This document shows, piece by piece, positions 1-9,981 of a DNA stretch of 64,000 bases (its first letter is position 1; every line of letters starts with the position of its first letter). The DNA is from Strigamia acuminata. Taxonomy: Eukaryota > Arthropoda > Chilopoda > Geophilomorpha > Linotaeniidae. The notes under the pieces are model-generated. The model ran no database searches. It saw only the letters and a list, made by a program, of their open reading frames with translations, and was not told where the DNA came from. The DNA lies in NCBI GenBank assembly GCA_949358305.1, contig OX442314.1, positions 16,361,060 to 16,425,059 of the forward strand, in the 5' to 3' direction. The position numbers and the translations under genes are program-made.

Positions 1-336
1 AGACACTTGTAAATTAGTATAAAATCTGTAATAAATAATTGTAAGAGTTTTTTTTTATTAATTGCGTAATGGCAAAAATCAAAAAATTGTTTAATTTATA
101 ACGAGTTGTCTATTAAAATAAGCAGAAAATATTATAAAGGTTTTACATAGTTTCTATTATTTCTCACGATTATAAATTGGCGCTGGTGTCAAATGGCTCT
201 TAATTGCTTGGGTGTGTAGGGCAACAGTGCATAAATCTACACAAATTACGATCCAGCATGGACAAAATAACGAGAACAATAGTACAAACGTGTAGTTAGT
301 ATAGAAAACTAACTTTTTAAACTTTTTAGTTTCAAA

Positions 337-1576
337 ATGACGTCGTGGAAACTAAATAGCATCATCGAACTGAAAACAACAGAAATGCACACTGCTGGTG
401 AACCAGTACGAATAATTGAATCAGGTTATTCGGAAATAAAAGGCACAACATTGATGGAGAAAAGGAGCTTCATGAAAACAAATATGGATCACATCCGACA
501 ACTGCTGATGAGAGAACCGCGTGGCCATGCGGATATGTACGGAGTAATTTTGGTCGAACCCGATGACCCTTCGGCCGATATTGCAGTATTATTTCTCCAA
601 AACGAAGGTTACAGCACTATGTGCGGTCACGTCACGATGGCACTTGGCCGCTACGCAGTGGACAAGGGTCTCGTCAAACCCGTTAGCCCCGAAACTAGAG
701 TAAATATTCAATGCCCGTGCGGTTTAGTTCGTACCTTTGTAAAGTATGGCAAACATGGTTCTGGAAATGTCCGGTTTTTGAGTGTTCCCAGTTTTGCATT
801 TATGCTTGGTAAGATAATAAGAAAAAGATTATTCAAATGTCACTTTTATATTTTATTTTATTTTTGTATTGTTTGTATTTTTTAGATTTCAGAGTTGATG
901 TTCCGAGCATTGGCGAAATATGTGTTGACATTGGTTATGGAGGAGCTTATTACGCCGTGGTATCTGCGAGCAAATTGGATGTGGATATAACGGAAACTCC
1001 GGTAAAGACATTAGCTGAATTAGGAGGATTAATATCAAGTTTGTAACCTGAAATTCAGTTTTAATCGAATCCGTGATTGTTTTTAACTTGTGTTTTTTTT
1101 TTTTTTTACAGCGGCTGTCAAGAAAGCGTTAAAATTGACACATCCGGATAATGAAAACTTGGCGTTTTTGTACGGAACAATAATTACGGATGGTAAAGAC
1201 GAGTTTTCTGAAGAACCAACTAAAAATGTGTGCGTTTTTGCTGATCAACAAGTGAGAGCTTGACTAAATATTAATTTTATTATCCCAAATTAAAGTTATT
1301 GGTTTTGTTTTAAAGGTCGATCGTTCGCCAACTGGTTCTGGTGTTTCTGCTCGAATAGCAATTCAATACGCAAGAAAGCAAATTACGTTAGGGAAAAAAC
1401 GCTGTTTTCATAGTTGTATCGATTCAGAATTTTTTGGAACACCCGTGAACGAAACCAAGTGTGGAAAATATCCGGCAGTAATTGTTGAAGTAGGAGGAAG
1501 AGCTTTTTATACTGGCCGATGCACATTTATTCTCGAATTAGAGGATGATCTGAGTACAGGCTTTCTTATAAAATAA
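337..1576 (+). CDS. L3HYPDH: trans-3-hydroxy-L-proline dehydratase (proline racemase family)
   Basis: Four exons (337-808, 886-1038, 1112-1251, 1316-1576) join with GT-AG introns into 341 codons plus stop. The enzyme dehydrates trans-3-hydroxy-L-proline to a pyrroline carboxylate in the cytosol. Sequence evidence: the first catalytic site is MCGHVTMALGRY, with Cys; the second is DRSPTGSG, with Thr where true proline racemases have Cys. That Cys/Thr pair is the known signature of the dehydratase subfamily rather than the racemase. VDIGYGGAYYAVV and LAFLYGTIITDG are further family motifs. The short second intron uses donor CAA|GTTTGT, chosen because it restores the frame. Length matches the animal family (about 350 aa). 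ATG 337 is the first in-frame start. No neighbour is functionally linked. Confidence 0.93.
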
Positions 1577-1904
1577 TCACTGAACCATAATTATGGAATT
1601 AATTAAATCATTGTAATAATCAATTTACCGATTCATTTTGTTTGCATTTATTTTCATGAATGCATTAAAGATATATTTGAGGTTACTGCAATCGATGTAC
1701 AGTTTTATTTCTGTTAGAATTTTAAGTGTTAACGGTGTGGGCAACAAAGCCATCGAAGAAAACAACGGGCGCTGAGACGAAAATTGTCAGCAAAAGTAAA
1801 AAAAAAATTAATTTTATTTAATCAGAAAGATTACTGACTCAAGTGATGAATTTAAGACATGAAGTCCGGTCCGTATCAATGTAATACCAAATTTATTTGT
1901 TATT
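1577..1904. other. intergenic stretch, no gene seen
   Basis: A 328-bp AT-rich spacer between the L3HYPDH stop and the converging transposase-like gene. It should contain both 3' UTRs. I see no further coding or RNA feature. Confidence 0.5.
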
Positions 1905-4136
1905 TCAAAATTCGGTTTTTATTTGTTGCAGAAGGAAAGAATTGACATAAGTTGTGTTTGTTGCAATTGTTGTAGTATCTTCATCATTATCCTGGTTGTC
2001 TGGGAAATCTTCATCACTTGATAAATGTTCGGTTTTTATTTGTTGCAGAAGGAAAGGATTGACATAAGTTGTGTTTGTTGCAATTGTTGTAGTATCTTCA
2101 TCATTATCCTGGTTGTCTGGGAAATCTTCATCACTTGATAAATGTTCGGTTTTTATTCGTTGCAGAAGGAAAGGATTGAGACAAGTTGTGTTTGTTGCAG
2201 TTGTTGTAGCGTCTTCATCATTATTATGGCTGTCCGAGAAATCTTCACCACTTGATAAGTCTTCATCACTTGATGAATCATCCCCGGCGTTAATGATGAA
2301 TTGCTCCATTACATCATCGATTAATTCTTCCTGATCCCACATTTGTTGTTCCTTCAATAGAATGTTGTATATGAGACAAGATAAGAACGAATATGGATTA
2401 TTAATTTACAAACCTCCCTTTTTACATGCGAAAAATAACTTTCCCATTGCTGGGATGTCACTACTACAGTCCCTTGTCGCATCAGTTGTTTGACTTGTGG
2501 CAATTTAAATGTGGTGTTGTTAAAGCTAACATGGTGCTTAACCTGAAATGTTATTTTTTTATAATATAATTTCTTTTGTGTTTAGATGCAGCAAGTTTAT
2601 TGACCTGTCTCCAAACCATTTCAATTGGATTTAGGCAAGAGTGATGTGGAGGCAAGCGCAAAACTTTGAACCCTAAATCCTGGGCTCTGGAATCAAAGAC
2701 ATAGCTGACAAAATTGTCTTTTATTGCAGCTACAACCTAGTATAATAAATAAGTATTGATAATATATTAAATTAAATGTTATATTTTAAAATAGAATACC
2801 TCCAGTAACTCAGCCTTTACATAATTATCCTCAAAATGTGCATTATGGTCAATGCACCATTTTTGGATATCGGCTTTAAGCCATTCAGTTGTGGGTGTTG
2901 GATCCACTTCTTCAGTGTGATAGGATGCATTATTCATCACTATCACACTGCCTTTTTCCAAGTTTGGAAAAATGGTTTCCATCCACTTCATAAAGTTTAC
3001 CGAGATCATCTCTGAGTGGTAGGTATCATCAGATTTCTTAGCTCTAAAAGTAATTACAATAATTAAATACAGAATACTTCCAGATTAATGTAATTTAAAT
3101 TACTTGAAAAGAAGTAAACCATTCTTGACGAAACCTGTGTCACTTCCAATGTAAGCAACAATATGCCTACTTCCTTTGGGTGTGGCATGTTCCAGTCCAG
3201 TACTTAAATCACTCAGAAAACCATTTGTGTGTGATTTGCTTACATTTTCACCTACAATAAGAATTAGCATTTAGTTAATTTCAAATTTCAAATTAAATTA
3301 TAATTTCAGTTAATAACCTGCATTAACCGATGTTTCGTCCATGTAATAAATTTTTCTTCCTTCTTGACGATAAGCTTGAATCTGACGAAGATACTTTCTC
3401 CTCCATGCCACGATATCATCCCGTTCAATAAGGGCTGCATTGCGTTTATGTCTTATAAACTTGAAACCGATATCGTGGAGAAGTAATCGTAATGACTCTG
3501 AGCATATATTCGGAAGTGTTTCATCATTCTTAATTGCAGTAGCAACCTTCTGCAGTGTTGGAACCTTGCTTTTTCGAAAGAATTCGTGCACTTTCGTACG
3601 AATAGCAGTTTGTGTGAACGAATCATATATATTTAGCCGCTTGCGATGATCATTGCGTCTATTCTTGCCAGTGCCAGCTGTTTGCAATCGTCCTAAACAA
3701 CAAACAATTTTTAGTTAATTTACATATAATTTAGATTTAATTTAGATTTATTTTAAAAAAAAATTTTTTAAATCTTGGTTTAATGTTTTTAGTTACCTTT
3801 CTCACACATTTCCCTTCTTATTCTTTTAATGGAACTTGTTCCCAAACCAGTCACATGTGACACAAGCTTAATCAACTTATTTACCCCAATTTTGGGTTCT
3901 TTATTTATAAATCTGTTGAACGTATTCAACACAATCTGTTTTGCCTGGCTATTTATTGGCCGACCTCTCTTGAATTTTTGAAATTCAGCAACAGGAATTG
4001 TTGGAGGATGGCCACCACGTCTACTTCCATGCTTACTAAATCCAGGTGCAGGAATTTCAAAGAAATTTGAGAGATCTGGAGATGAACAACAACTGCTGGA
4101 GTTGCTTGCCGACATTTTGACTATACTCTTTACCAC
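1905..4136 (-). CDS. multi-exon DDE (Tc1/mariner-like, DDE_3) transposase-derived protein
   Basis: Seven exons on the minus strand (4136-3797, 3692-3318, 3251-3104, 3043-2800, 2736-2605, 2542-2414, 2351-1905) give an open 604-aa frame. The N-terminal two exons look like helix-turn-helix DNA-binding regions (IRREM... and a basic NRRNDHRKR stretch). The catalytic core follows: first Asp in IYYMDETSVNAG, then HIVAYIGSDTGF, then VIVMNNASYHTE, then LRLPPHHSCLNPIEMVW with the final Glu. The second catalytic Asp, normally in VMDNASYH in this family, is Asn here. The C-terminus is acidic and holds three 39-aa repeats. No terminal inverted repeats were found next to it. A preserved reading frame with a lost catalytic residue fits either a domesticated gene or a recently inactivated element; I cannot tell which. 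Met 4115 is an alternative start. Confidence 0.85.
1913..2263 (-). repeat. three 117-bp tandem repeats inside the transposase C-terminus
   Basis: Units start at 1913, 2030 and 2147 (period 117 bp) and encode 39-aa repeats of the LSSDEDF...NPFLLQ.IKTE type. The period is a multiple of three, so unit gain or loss keeps the frame. The outer two copies are nearly identical; the third is more diverged. Confidence 0.9.
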
Positions 4137-4319
4137 AGATTAGATTCTTCTAATCTGTGCTCTTGACTCACGGTGTCTTGACTATACCCATTGGCCGAGC
4201 CATATCACTGGTGTAGTGATCCAAAAATATAGACCCAAACACCAGAAATGCATTACAATGTACAGACATTTGTAATCGACCAACGTGATTTTTTTTAAAT
4301 ATTAAATGTTTTTACTCAC

Positions 4320-4635
4320 CCTTATCACGCAACTCCCTTCGAATTTTTCTTATGGAATTTATTCCAATACCAGTGACACACGACACAAGTTTAACCAACT
4401 CATTACATCCAATTTGAGGTTGCTTATTAAAAAGTTTGTTGAAAATATTCAGCACAATTTGTTTTGCCTGTCTATTTATTGGTCTACCACTCTTGAATTT
4501 TTCAAATTCAGCCACTGGAATTTTAGGAGCACGGCCACCACGTCTACTTCCTAGCTTACGAACAACAACAGGAAATTCCAAAAGGTTAAGAAGATCGGGA
4601 GATGAACAGCAACTGCTCGAGTTACTTGCCGACAT
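4320..4635 (-). CDS. duplicate first exon of the DDE transposase-like gene
   Basis: A second copy of the first exon of the downstream gene. It begins with the same MSASNSSSCCSSPDL residues and contains the same GRPIN.QAKQIVLN segment. It ends in donor GTGAGT in the same phase (one base over) as the other first exon, so it could splice to the exon at 3692-3318. Amino-acid identity is high but the two are clearly diverged, unlike a fresh assembly duplication. It is either an alternative first exon with its own promoter, or the remnant of a tandem copy. Confidence 0.7.
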
Positions 4636-5106
4636 TTTGCCTGTTTTCCAGAAAAAGTAACCAATACATTTTTCAAAAATGTTTTATTTCCAGATAAAAT
4701 AACCGATAAACAGAACAAACATGAGTTTTTCATTTATATGTGCATAGAACTTTATTTCAAAAAAGGAAGTAACATTTCTTTATAAAAATAATCAAAATTA
4801 TATCAACTTAAATGGTAATAGCAATCACAAAACATAATAAAAATAAAAACTACTTCTCCTAGTGGTAGTAATACAGACTGCAGTTAGGAGTAATACGGCT
4901 CAGCCAATGGGAGAAGGCCTCAGAGAAGGCCACCCTTTTGAGCTCGCTTTTGAGTCGAACAAGAGGAAAGGTGCGTGATTGGTTGTTGTAATTATCGCCA
5001 GGTGGCAATAGCAGTGTTGAATTTGTGAATAAGCTCGATTTGGTCCTGGTCTTGTGATCAAATAATTCAAATTGTCATTTGCTTTGCTGTTTCAAAACCA
5101 GTAAAC
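4636..5106. other. intergenic, divergent promoter region
   Basis: A 471-bp spacer between the duplicate first exon (-) and the V-ATPase D gene (+). The part from about 4880 to 5100 is less AT-rich and directly precedes the V-ATPase start, so it is probably that promoter and 5' UTR. No TATA box or other gene is evident. Confidence 0.4.
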
Positions 5107-6272
5107 ATGTCCGGGAAGGATCGAATTAACGTTTTCCCTTCCAGAATGTAAGTTATTCGGATTTTTTAAAAAAAAAAGTGTTGTTTTACGGGAGATTAGG
5201 AAGTATAGTAAAGGGAGTTTCGTAATAGGACATAACCGGACATTTTACATCTGCAATATTTACTTTTAGGGCCCAAACTTTGATGAAAGCACGTCTTAAG
5301 GGTGCACAAACTGGACATAGTTTGCTTAAGAAAAAAGCAGATGCATTGCAATTACGATTCCGAATGATTTTGGCGAAAATCATAGAGGTAGGTTGATTTA
5401 AATACAGGTTTGTATTGCTTCAGTTTAATTTAATATGTCGTTTACATTTCAGACGAAAACATTGATGGGCGAAGTCATGAAAGAAGCTGCATTCTCTTTA
5501 GCCGAAGCAAAATTTACAACTGGTGACACCAATCAAGTTGTGCTTCAAGGTGTGACTAAAGCACAAATTAAAGTTCGCTCTAGGAAAGATAATGTTGCAG
5601 GTTTGGATTGAATTTGAACAATTTTTACGTTTGTATTAATTAATTTCCTCGTTTCAGGTGTAAATCTGCCAATTTTTGAAAGTTACCAAGATGGCACCGA
5701 TAGTAATAATAATAAGAAAAATAATTTAATAATTTATAATTAATGGATATTCTTAATTTTTATTAGCGTTTGAGTTAGCCGGACTTGCCCGTGGTGGCCA
5801 ACAACTGACTAAGTTGAAAAAAAATTACCAACAAGCGATCACACTTCTTGTCGACTTAGCATCGCTGCAAACAGCGTTTGTTACGTTAGATGAAGTAATT
5901 AAAATAACAAACAGAAGAGTAAACGCCATCGAACACGGTAAATAATGGATTATATAACAGAAATTATATTTGTTTTACTAATTGATTTTTCTTTTTTAAG
6001 TTATCATTCCCCGAATTGAACGAACGCTAGCTTATATCATTTCTGAATTGGATGAGCGAGAAAGAGAAGAATTTTTTAGGTAATAAAGATATTATTTTAA
6101 AGAATTTAACAAACTGTGAATTTTTTATAGACTTAAGAAAATTCAAGAGAAGAAAAAGCTAATCAGAGCAAAGGCCGAGAAAGAAAAGGCCGCATTAAAA
6201 GCACAAGGTGAATTAATTGATGCTCCAAAAAGCGTGTTTGAGGGCGAAGATGATGACATATTATTTAATTAA
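5107..6272 (+). CDS. Vha36: V-type proton ATPase subunit D
   Basis: Seven exons (5107-5147, 5270-5387, 5453-5600, 5658-5702, 5767-5937, 6001-6079, 6131-6272) encode 247 aa, the usual length for this subunit. Subunit D is the central rotor stalk of the cytosolic V1 sector. It couples ATP hydrolysis to proton pumping into endosomes, lysosomes and secretory compartments. Recognition rests on the near-invariant segments RLKGAQTGHSLLKKKADAL, ELAGLARGGQQL, FVTLDEVIKITNRRVNAIEH and VIIPRIERTLAYI. The protein is almost entirely helical, fitting the coiled-coil stalk. All introns are GT-AG and 50-125 bp. The start is fixed by the family N-terminus MSGKDRINVFPSR. Nothing is broken. Confidence 0.97.
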
Positions 6273-6536
6273 TTACTTCTGTATATACCCACATATCTAA
6301 TCTAGTGACCGTTAAAGATAGACGTAGTAGTAACGCTAAAAAAATATATACATAACTTGAATTTTATTAAGAAAAATAAAATTGTTTATAGAATTGTACT
6401 GTACAGATCAAAAGAGAATATAATCGTGAGACTAGCTAATATTCTGGACGTAATCTGATGTAAAATAATTCCTAAATGTTAAAAACGTGAAATTATTTGT
6501 ATATTTATTTACATACAATAAAAAATATGGTTGGCA

Positions 6537-8451
6537 TTAATGATGTTTGTTTAAGTAGTTGTCAATAGGTTGAGCATATTCCGAATTCCAATCTCGTAGA
6601 AAAATCTTGTGTATTTCTTCTCGTATGAATTGAGTAGAGTTTGGGAAATCGGTGACCGTTTCATTAATAACAAAACCAATTCCCCCCGTATTAATGAAGT
6701 AATCTCCGGACCAATTCGATGTCCCGATGTAAGCTACGTTATCGGTTATCATGTATTTATTATGGTTTACTCTAGCAAATGGAATAAGCGATTGTTCCTT
6801 AGTAAAACTTGGCACAACGAACATTTTCTGCAAAATAAGGAAAAAGAAAAATGCAAAAATCGTCTAAACTTATCGAACCATTTTTTTTTTTTTTACAATT
6901 ACCACTTGTATGTTTATCGTTTCGTACGAATTGTTTAACACAGCCAGAGACTTTAGGTAATATACCATAGCTGGGTCCGTGTGATTCCAATGGCTAGCCA
7001 ATAATTTCACCTCAACCTGCCTCTCTATTGCAGCTTTTTTAAGTGCATCGTCTATCAGGGGCCAAAACCTGTAATAAAACGGTTTTCAATTTATTTATTT
7101 ACAATTCATTATTACTACTTCACCTACATTGGCCGAGTTGTGTAAATTGTAGCTGGAAAATAGTCCATAACAGCAACATAAATATATTTTTCAGCGCTGT
7201 TAATAACATCCAAAATAGCATCGATATCCGATGTTCGACCTTGAGCACAAAATGGTGGCGGTGAACTCTAATTAAGTAATTGTTTGGTATAAAATAAATA
7301 ATCAGGTTTCTCTATTTTATGTTTAACATTACGGCTAAGTATGTGTATGTGTTTGAATCGTTGAATTTAACGTGCAATGGAGACGTGCTGTTGTATCGAG
7401 TCGAGTATTCTTCGGGCCAATGCGGTGGAATTTCTGCTCCGGGTTGGCCCAAATCCCAATAAATTTGAAATATTTTTGACATATCCTCGGCCAGACAGCT
7501 ACAATTGTGAATTGCAACACCTAGTTCCTTAACCTTTGGTGATTTAAAACAAGCTCAAACGATTTTTCGTTAAAAATAAACAATTCTTTCAAACTATACC
7601 TGAGTAAGTGATCTCCAATCTAAATTCGCACTACCCAAATAAATATGCGTGTTGTCAACCAGCCACATTTTCGTATGTAAAATGCCGCCACCCATTAGTT
7701 TTTGAAAGTCCAAACTTCGAACTTCCGCGGCCTTTTTCGCCTGCAATTCTTCAGTATCTAAATTAGGTTGTGACGGGGCTGGTTGGTTTTGGGCAATTCG
7801 AATTTTGATGTTCCGCTCAGTGCCCGCTTTAAGTAACTCTGAGAAAATTTGTTCGCCTTGCCAATCCGATGGGTCGCGCCAAACGTCACTACCACGAAGT
7901 GTCCAATACGACGAAGCGATATCGATGGATTTCTTAGCATTTCGTATCAGACCGAGCCAACTGTCAAAAACTGACAAATTGTCAACTGTGCTGTTGTTAT
8001 ACACCAAGTCTTCCGGTATACTTTCCAAAATGACCAATCTGGAAGTATAGGGCAAAAGATCAATGTCAATACGCGTTTTACCATTATAGTGATCGATTTT
8101 ACAAAACCTGCAATTGTCAGTACATCTATCCCATCGCATGAGAAAGGATTTTATTTCGACTGCATCTCTCGCTTCTTTTCTTTGTCCCAAAAATGGCAAG
8201 ACCACGACCAAAACTATCAGAACCAGGATTATAGTTACAGGAATACAAGATGGTTTCAACCAGTGACTCCATTTATCTTCCCCAGTGTCTTTAGAATGTA
8301 AAAGGTCGACGTCTGACTTTGAAATATCATTTTCAGACGACTTGTCTATAGTTTCATTACTACTCTCATTCTGCAAAGATAAATAATAATACATTAGGGT
8401 ATATTTTGAATTTTCTGCGATGAGGCCATCTCCATCTATTGCCAATTTCAT
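6537..8451 (-). CDS. PLD3: PLD3-like phospholipase D family protein (type II membrane protein)
   Basis: Five exons (8451-7600, 7533-7333, 7267-7128, 7068-6903, 6827-6537) encode up to 549 aa. Two HKD catalytic motifs are intact: HTKMWLVDNTHIYLGSANLD and HNKYMITDNVAYIGTSNW. One membrane helix (IILVLIVLVVVLPFL) follows a hydrophilic N-terminal tail, as expected for PLD3/PLD4, which face the lysosomal lumen. Vertebrate PLD3 and PLD4 act as 5'-3' exonucleases on single-stranded nucleic acid; the same role here is inferred. YLASSPPPFC and PFARVNHNKY are further family signatures. The N-terminus is uncertain: a strong splice acceptor (TTTATCTTTGCAG) lies at about 8370, so the first 27 residues of the open frame may be intronic and a separate 5' exon may exist upstream. 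Confidence 0.9.
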
Positions 8452-9981
8452 ACATTGTCACGTTTATATGCATTAAACAATGGTCAATGCCATTAACAAT
8501 GATCGTTGCAACAAATACATTAACAACAATAGCCAATGGGTTTTTACTCTGAGCTGTTCATCAATTTAGGTCATTAATAATGATTATAACACTGGTCTAA
8601 CGTAACAGTATACAAATATCTAGTATAAAATATCTAGAAGTCACGACTTTTGATTTGGAACCAAATGCGTGGGGATGAATAACAATTCTACCTCTCCTTT
8701 TATAGCTTAATGATTTTTGAAAAACAATTTACAACCTATTAAACAATTAAAGAACCCGTTAAAACGTAATAATTGAACAACCCACGTAGCATTTAATATT
8801 CAATCTTGAGACATAAAATTTACTTAAAAGGAGGTGTAGGGGAAAAGTGTGGAAGAAAATATAATAATTATTGTAATAGTGTAGTTGCTAAATCATTTTT
8901 CCAGAAAACAGACCTCGGCTCTCATTTTTATGCATTTCGTAGATCAGGTAAACGGAAAACGAGATACGGCTACAAACACCACTCCCAGAAGGAATAACCC
9001 CCTTTCGAACAACTTATTCCGAGACTTATTCTGATTTCATCACAGATGTCAAGGATATCTCCAGGTTCTTGCAATTAATTGAAAAATATATATATTTATC
9101 ACACATATTAGATTGGAAAATGATTCAAACCACTTTATTTTGTAAAAATGGCAATAAAATACACAATTCTATTGAGGACTTTTCTGGTTTTTTTTTTGTC
9201 AACAATCTTTTTTGTGTGTTGATCCTGCTTCTCATCAGAAAAAAAAGTTTATTTTTAGAGAATCTATGTCCAGATTAAAATAAAGTCAATGACGTAAGCC
9301 TGTCACCGTGGGTTTTTCCCATTGACTAGCCGATCGCAGCGCCCTCAACTATGGCGGCAATGCATGAAATAAATAACATGGTAGAGAAACTCGACCAATC
9401 ACATCGCGCAAATTACAATAAATGTTCGTAACAGGGAAATGACGTGACCGAATAACAGCGACCAATCGTCGGACGATACTCGATTTTTCTTCGAAAGTTC
9501 GTGTTTTCCTCTTCCGTGAAGCTGATTTCATATGAATCATAGGACGAGTGGACAAGTAGCTAGACGCACTTTCTCTCTGCAGTTATCATGTTCACACTGA
9601 CAATCGCCACTCGTTCACATTTTATCACCACTGTATAGAAACTAGGTAAGTTAGATTGAGAAATAACAATTTGTAGGAAAAAAATCAAGGACAAGGTTAC
9701 CAGTCTTGATTTATATACTAATGTCGCAATGTTCATTTGAGATTCAGAGAATTTGTCTGAACTTATGAAAAAATTTAAAACGTGTGAAAATTCGATAAAA
9801 GTTGTAGGTAAAATGGTGAAAAATTGTGGTTTTTTAAGTACGTTTGACATTTTACAACTTTGTTATCAGCTTTTTTCACGTTTTATTTATTTAATCTTAT
9901 AAGCACTTGGAACATAGTTACCCACAGAATAGGTCTAGGCGTTTGTGTACTCATTTTATCTCACTATTTAGACCTGTATGC
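8452..9981. other. intergenic region and 5' region of dorsal
   Basis: About 1.5 kb without a convincing coding exon. From about 9300 to 9590 the base composition is more balanced, and the segment contains two CCAAT boxes (about 9398 and 9462) and a kappaB-like site. This is the likely dorsal promoter. A splice acceptor just before 9971 suggests the dorsal start codon lies in a second exon, with a noncoding first exon upstream. The remainder (8452-9300) is AT-rich and shows nothing I recognise. Confidence 0.4.
9310..9320. promoter_or_regulatory. kappaB-like site upstream of dorsal
   Basis: The palindromic undecamer GGGTTTTTCCC fits the Rel/Dorsal binding consensus (GGG, A/T tract, CCC/CCM). 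It lies 662 bp upstream of the dorsal start codon, beside CCAAT boxes. Autoregulation is an inference; one such match can occur by chance. Confidence 0.4.

Noticed and set aside
6609-6938. Plus-strand 109-aa frame
   Set aside because: Shadow of the PLD3-like catalytic exon on the other strand.
9907-9981. N-terminal extension of dorsal in the same frame
   Set aside because: The extension begins with TTG, not ATG, and a splice acceptor lies just before the ATG at 9982.
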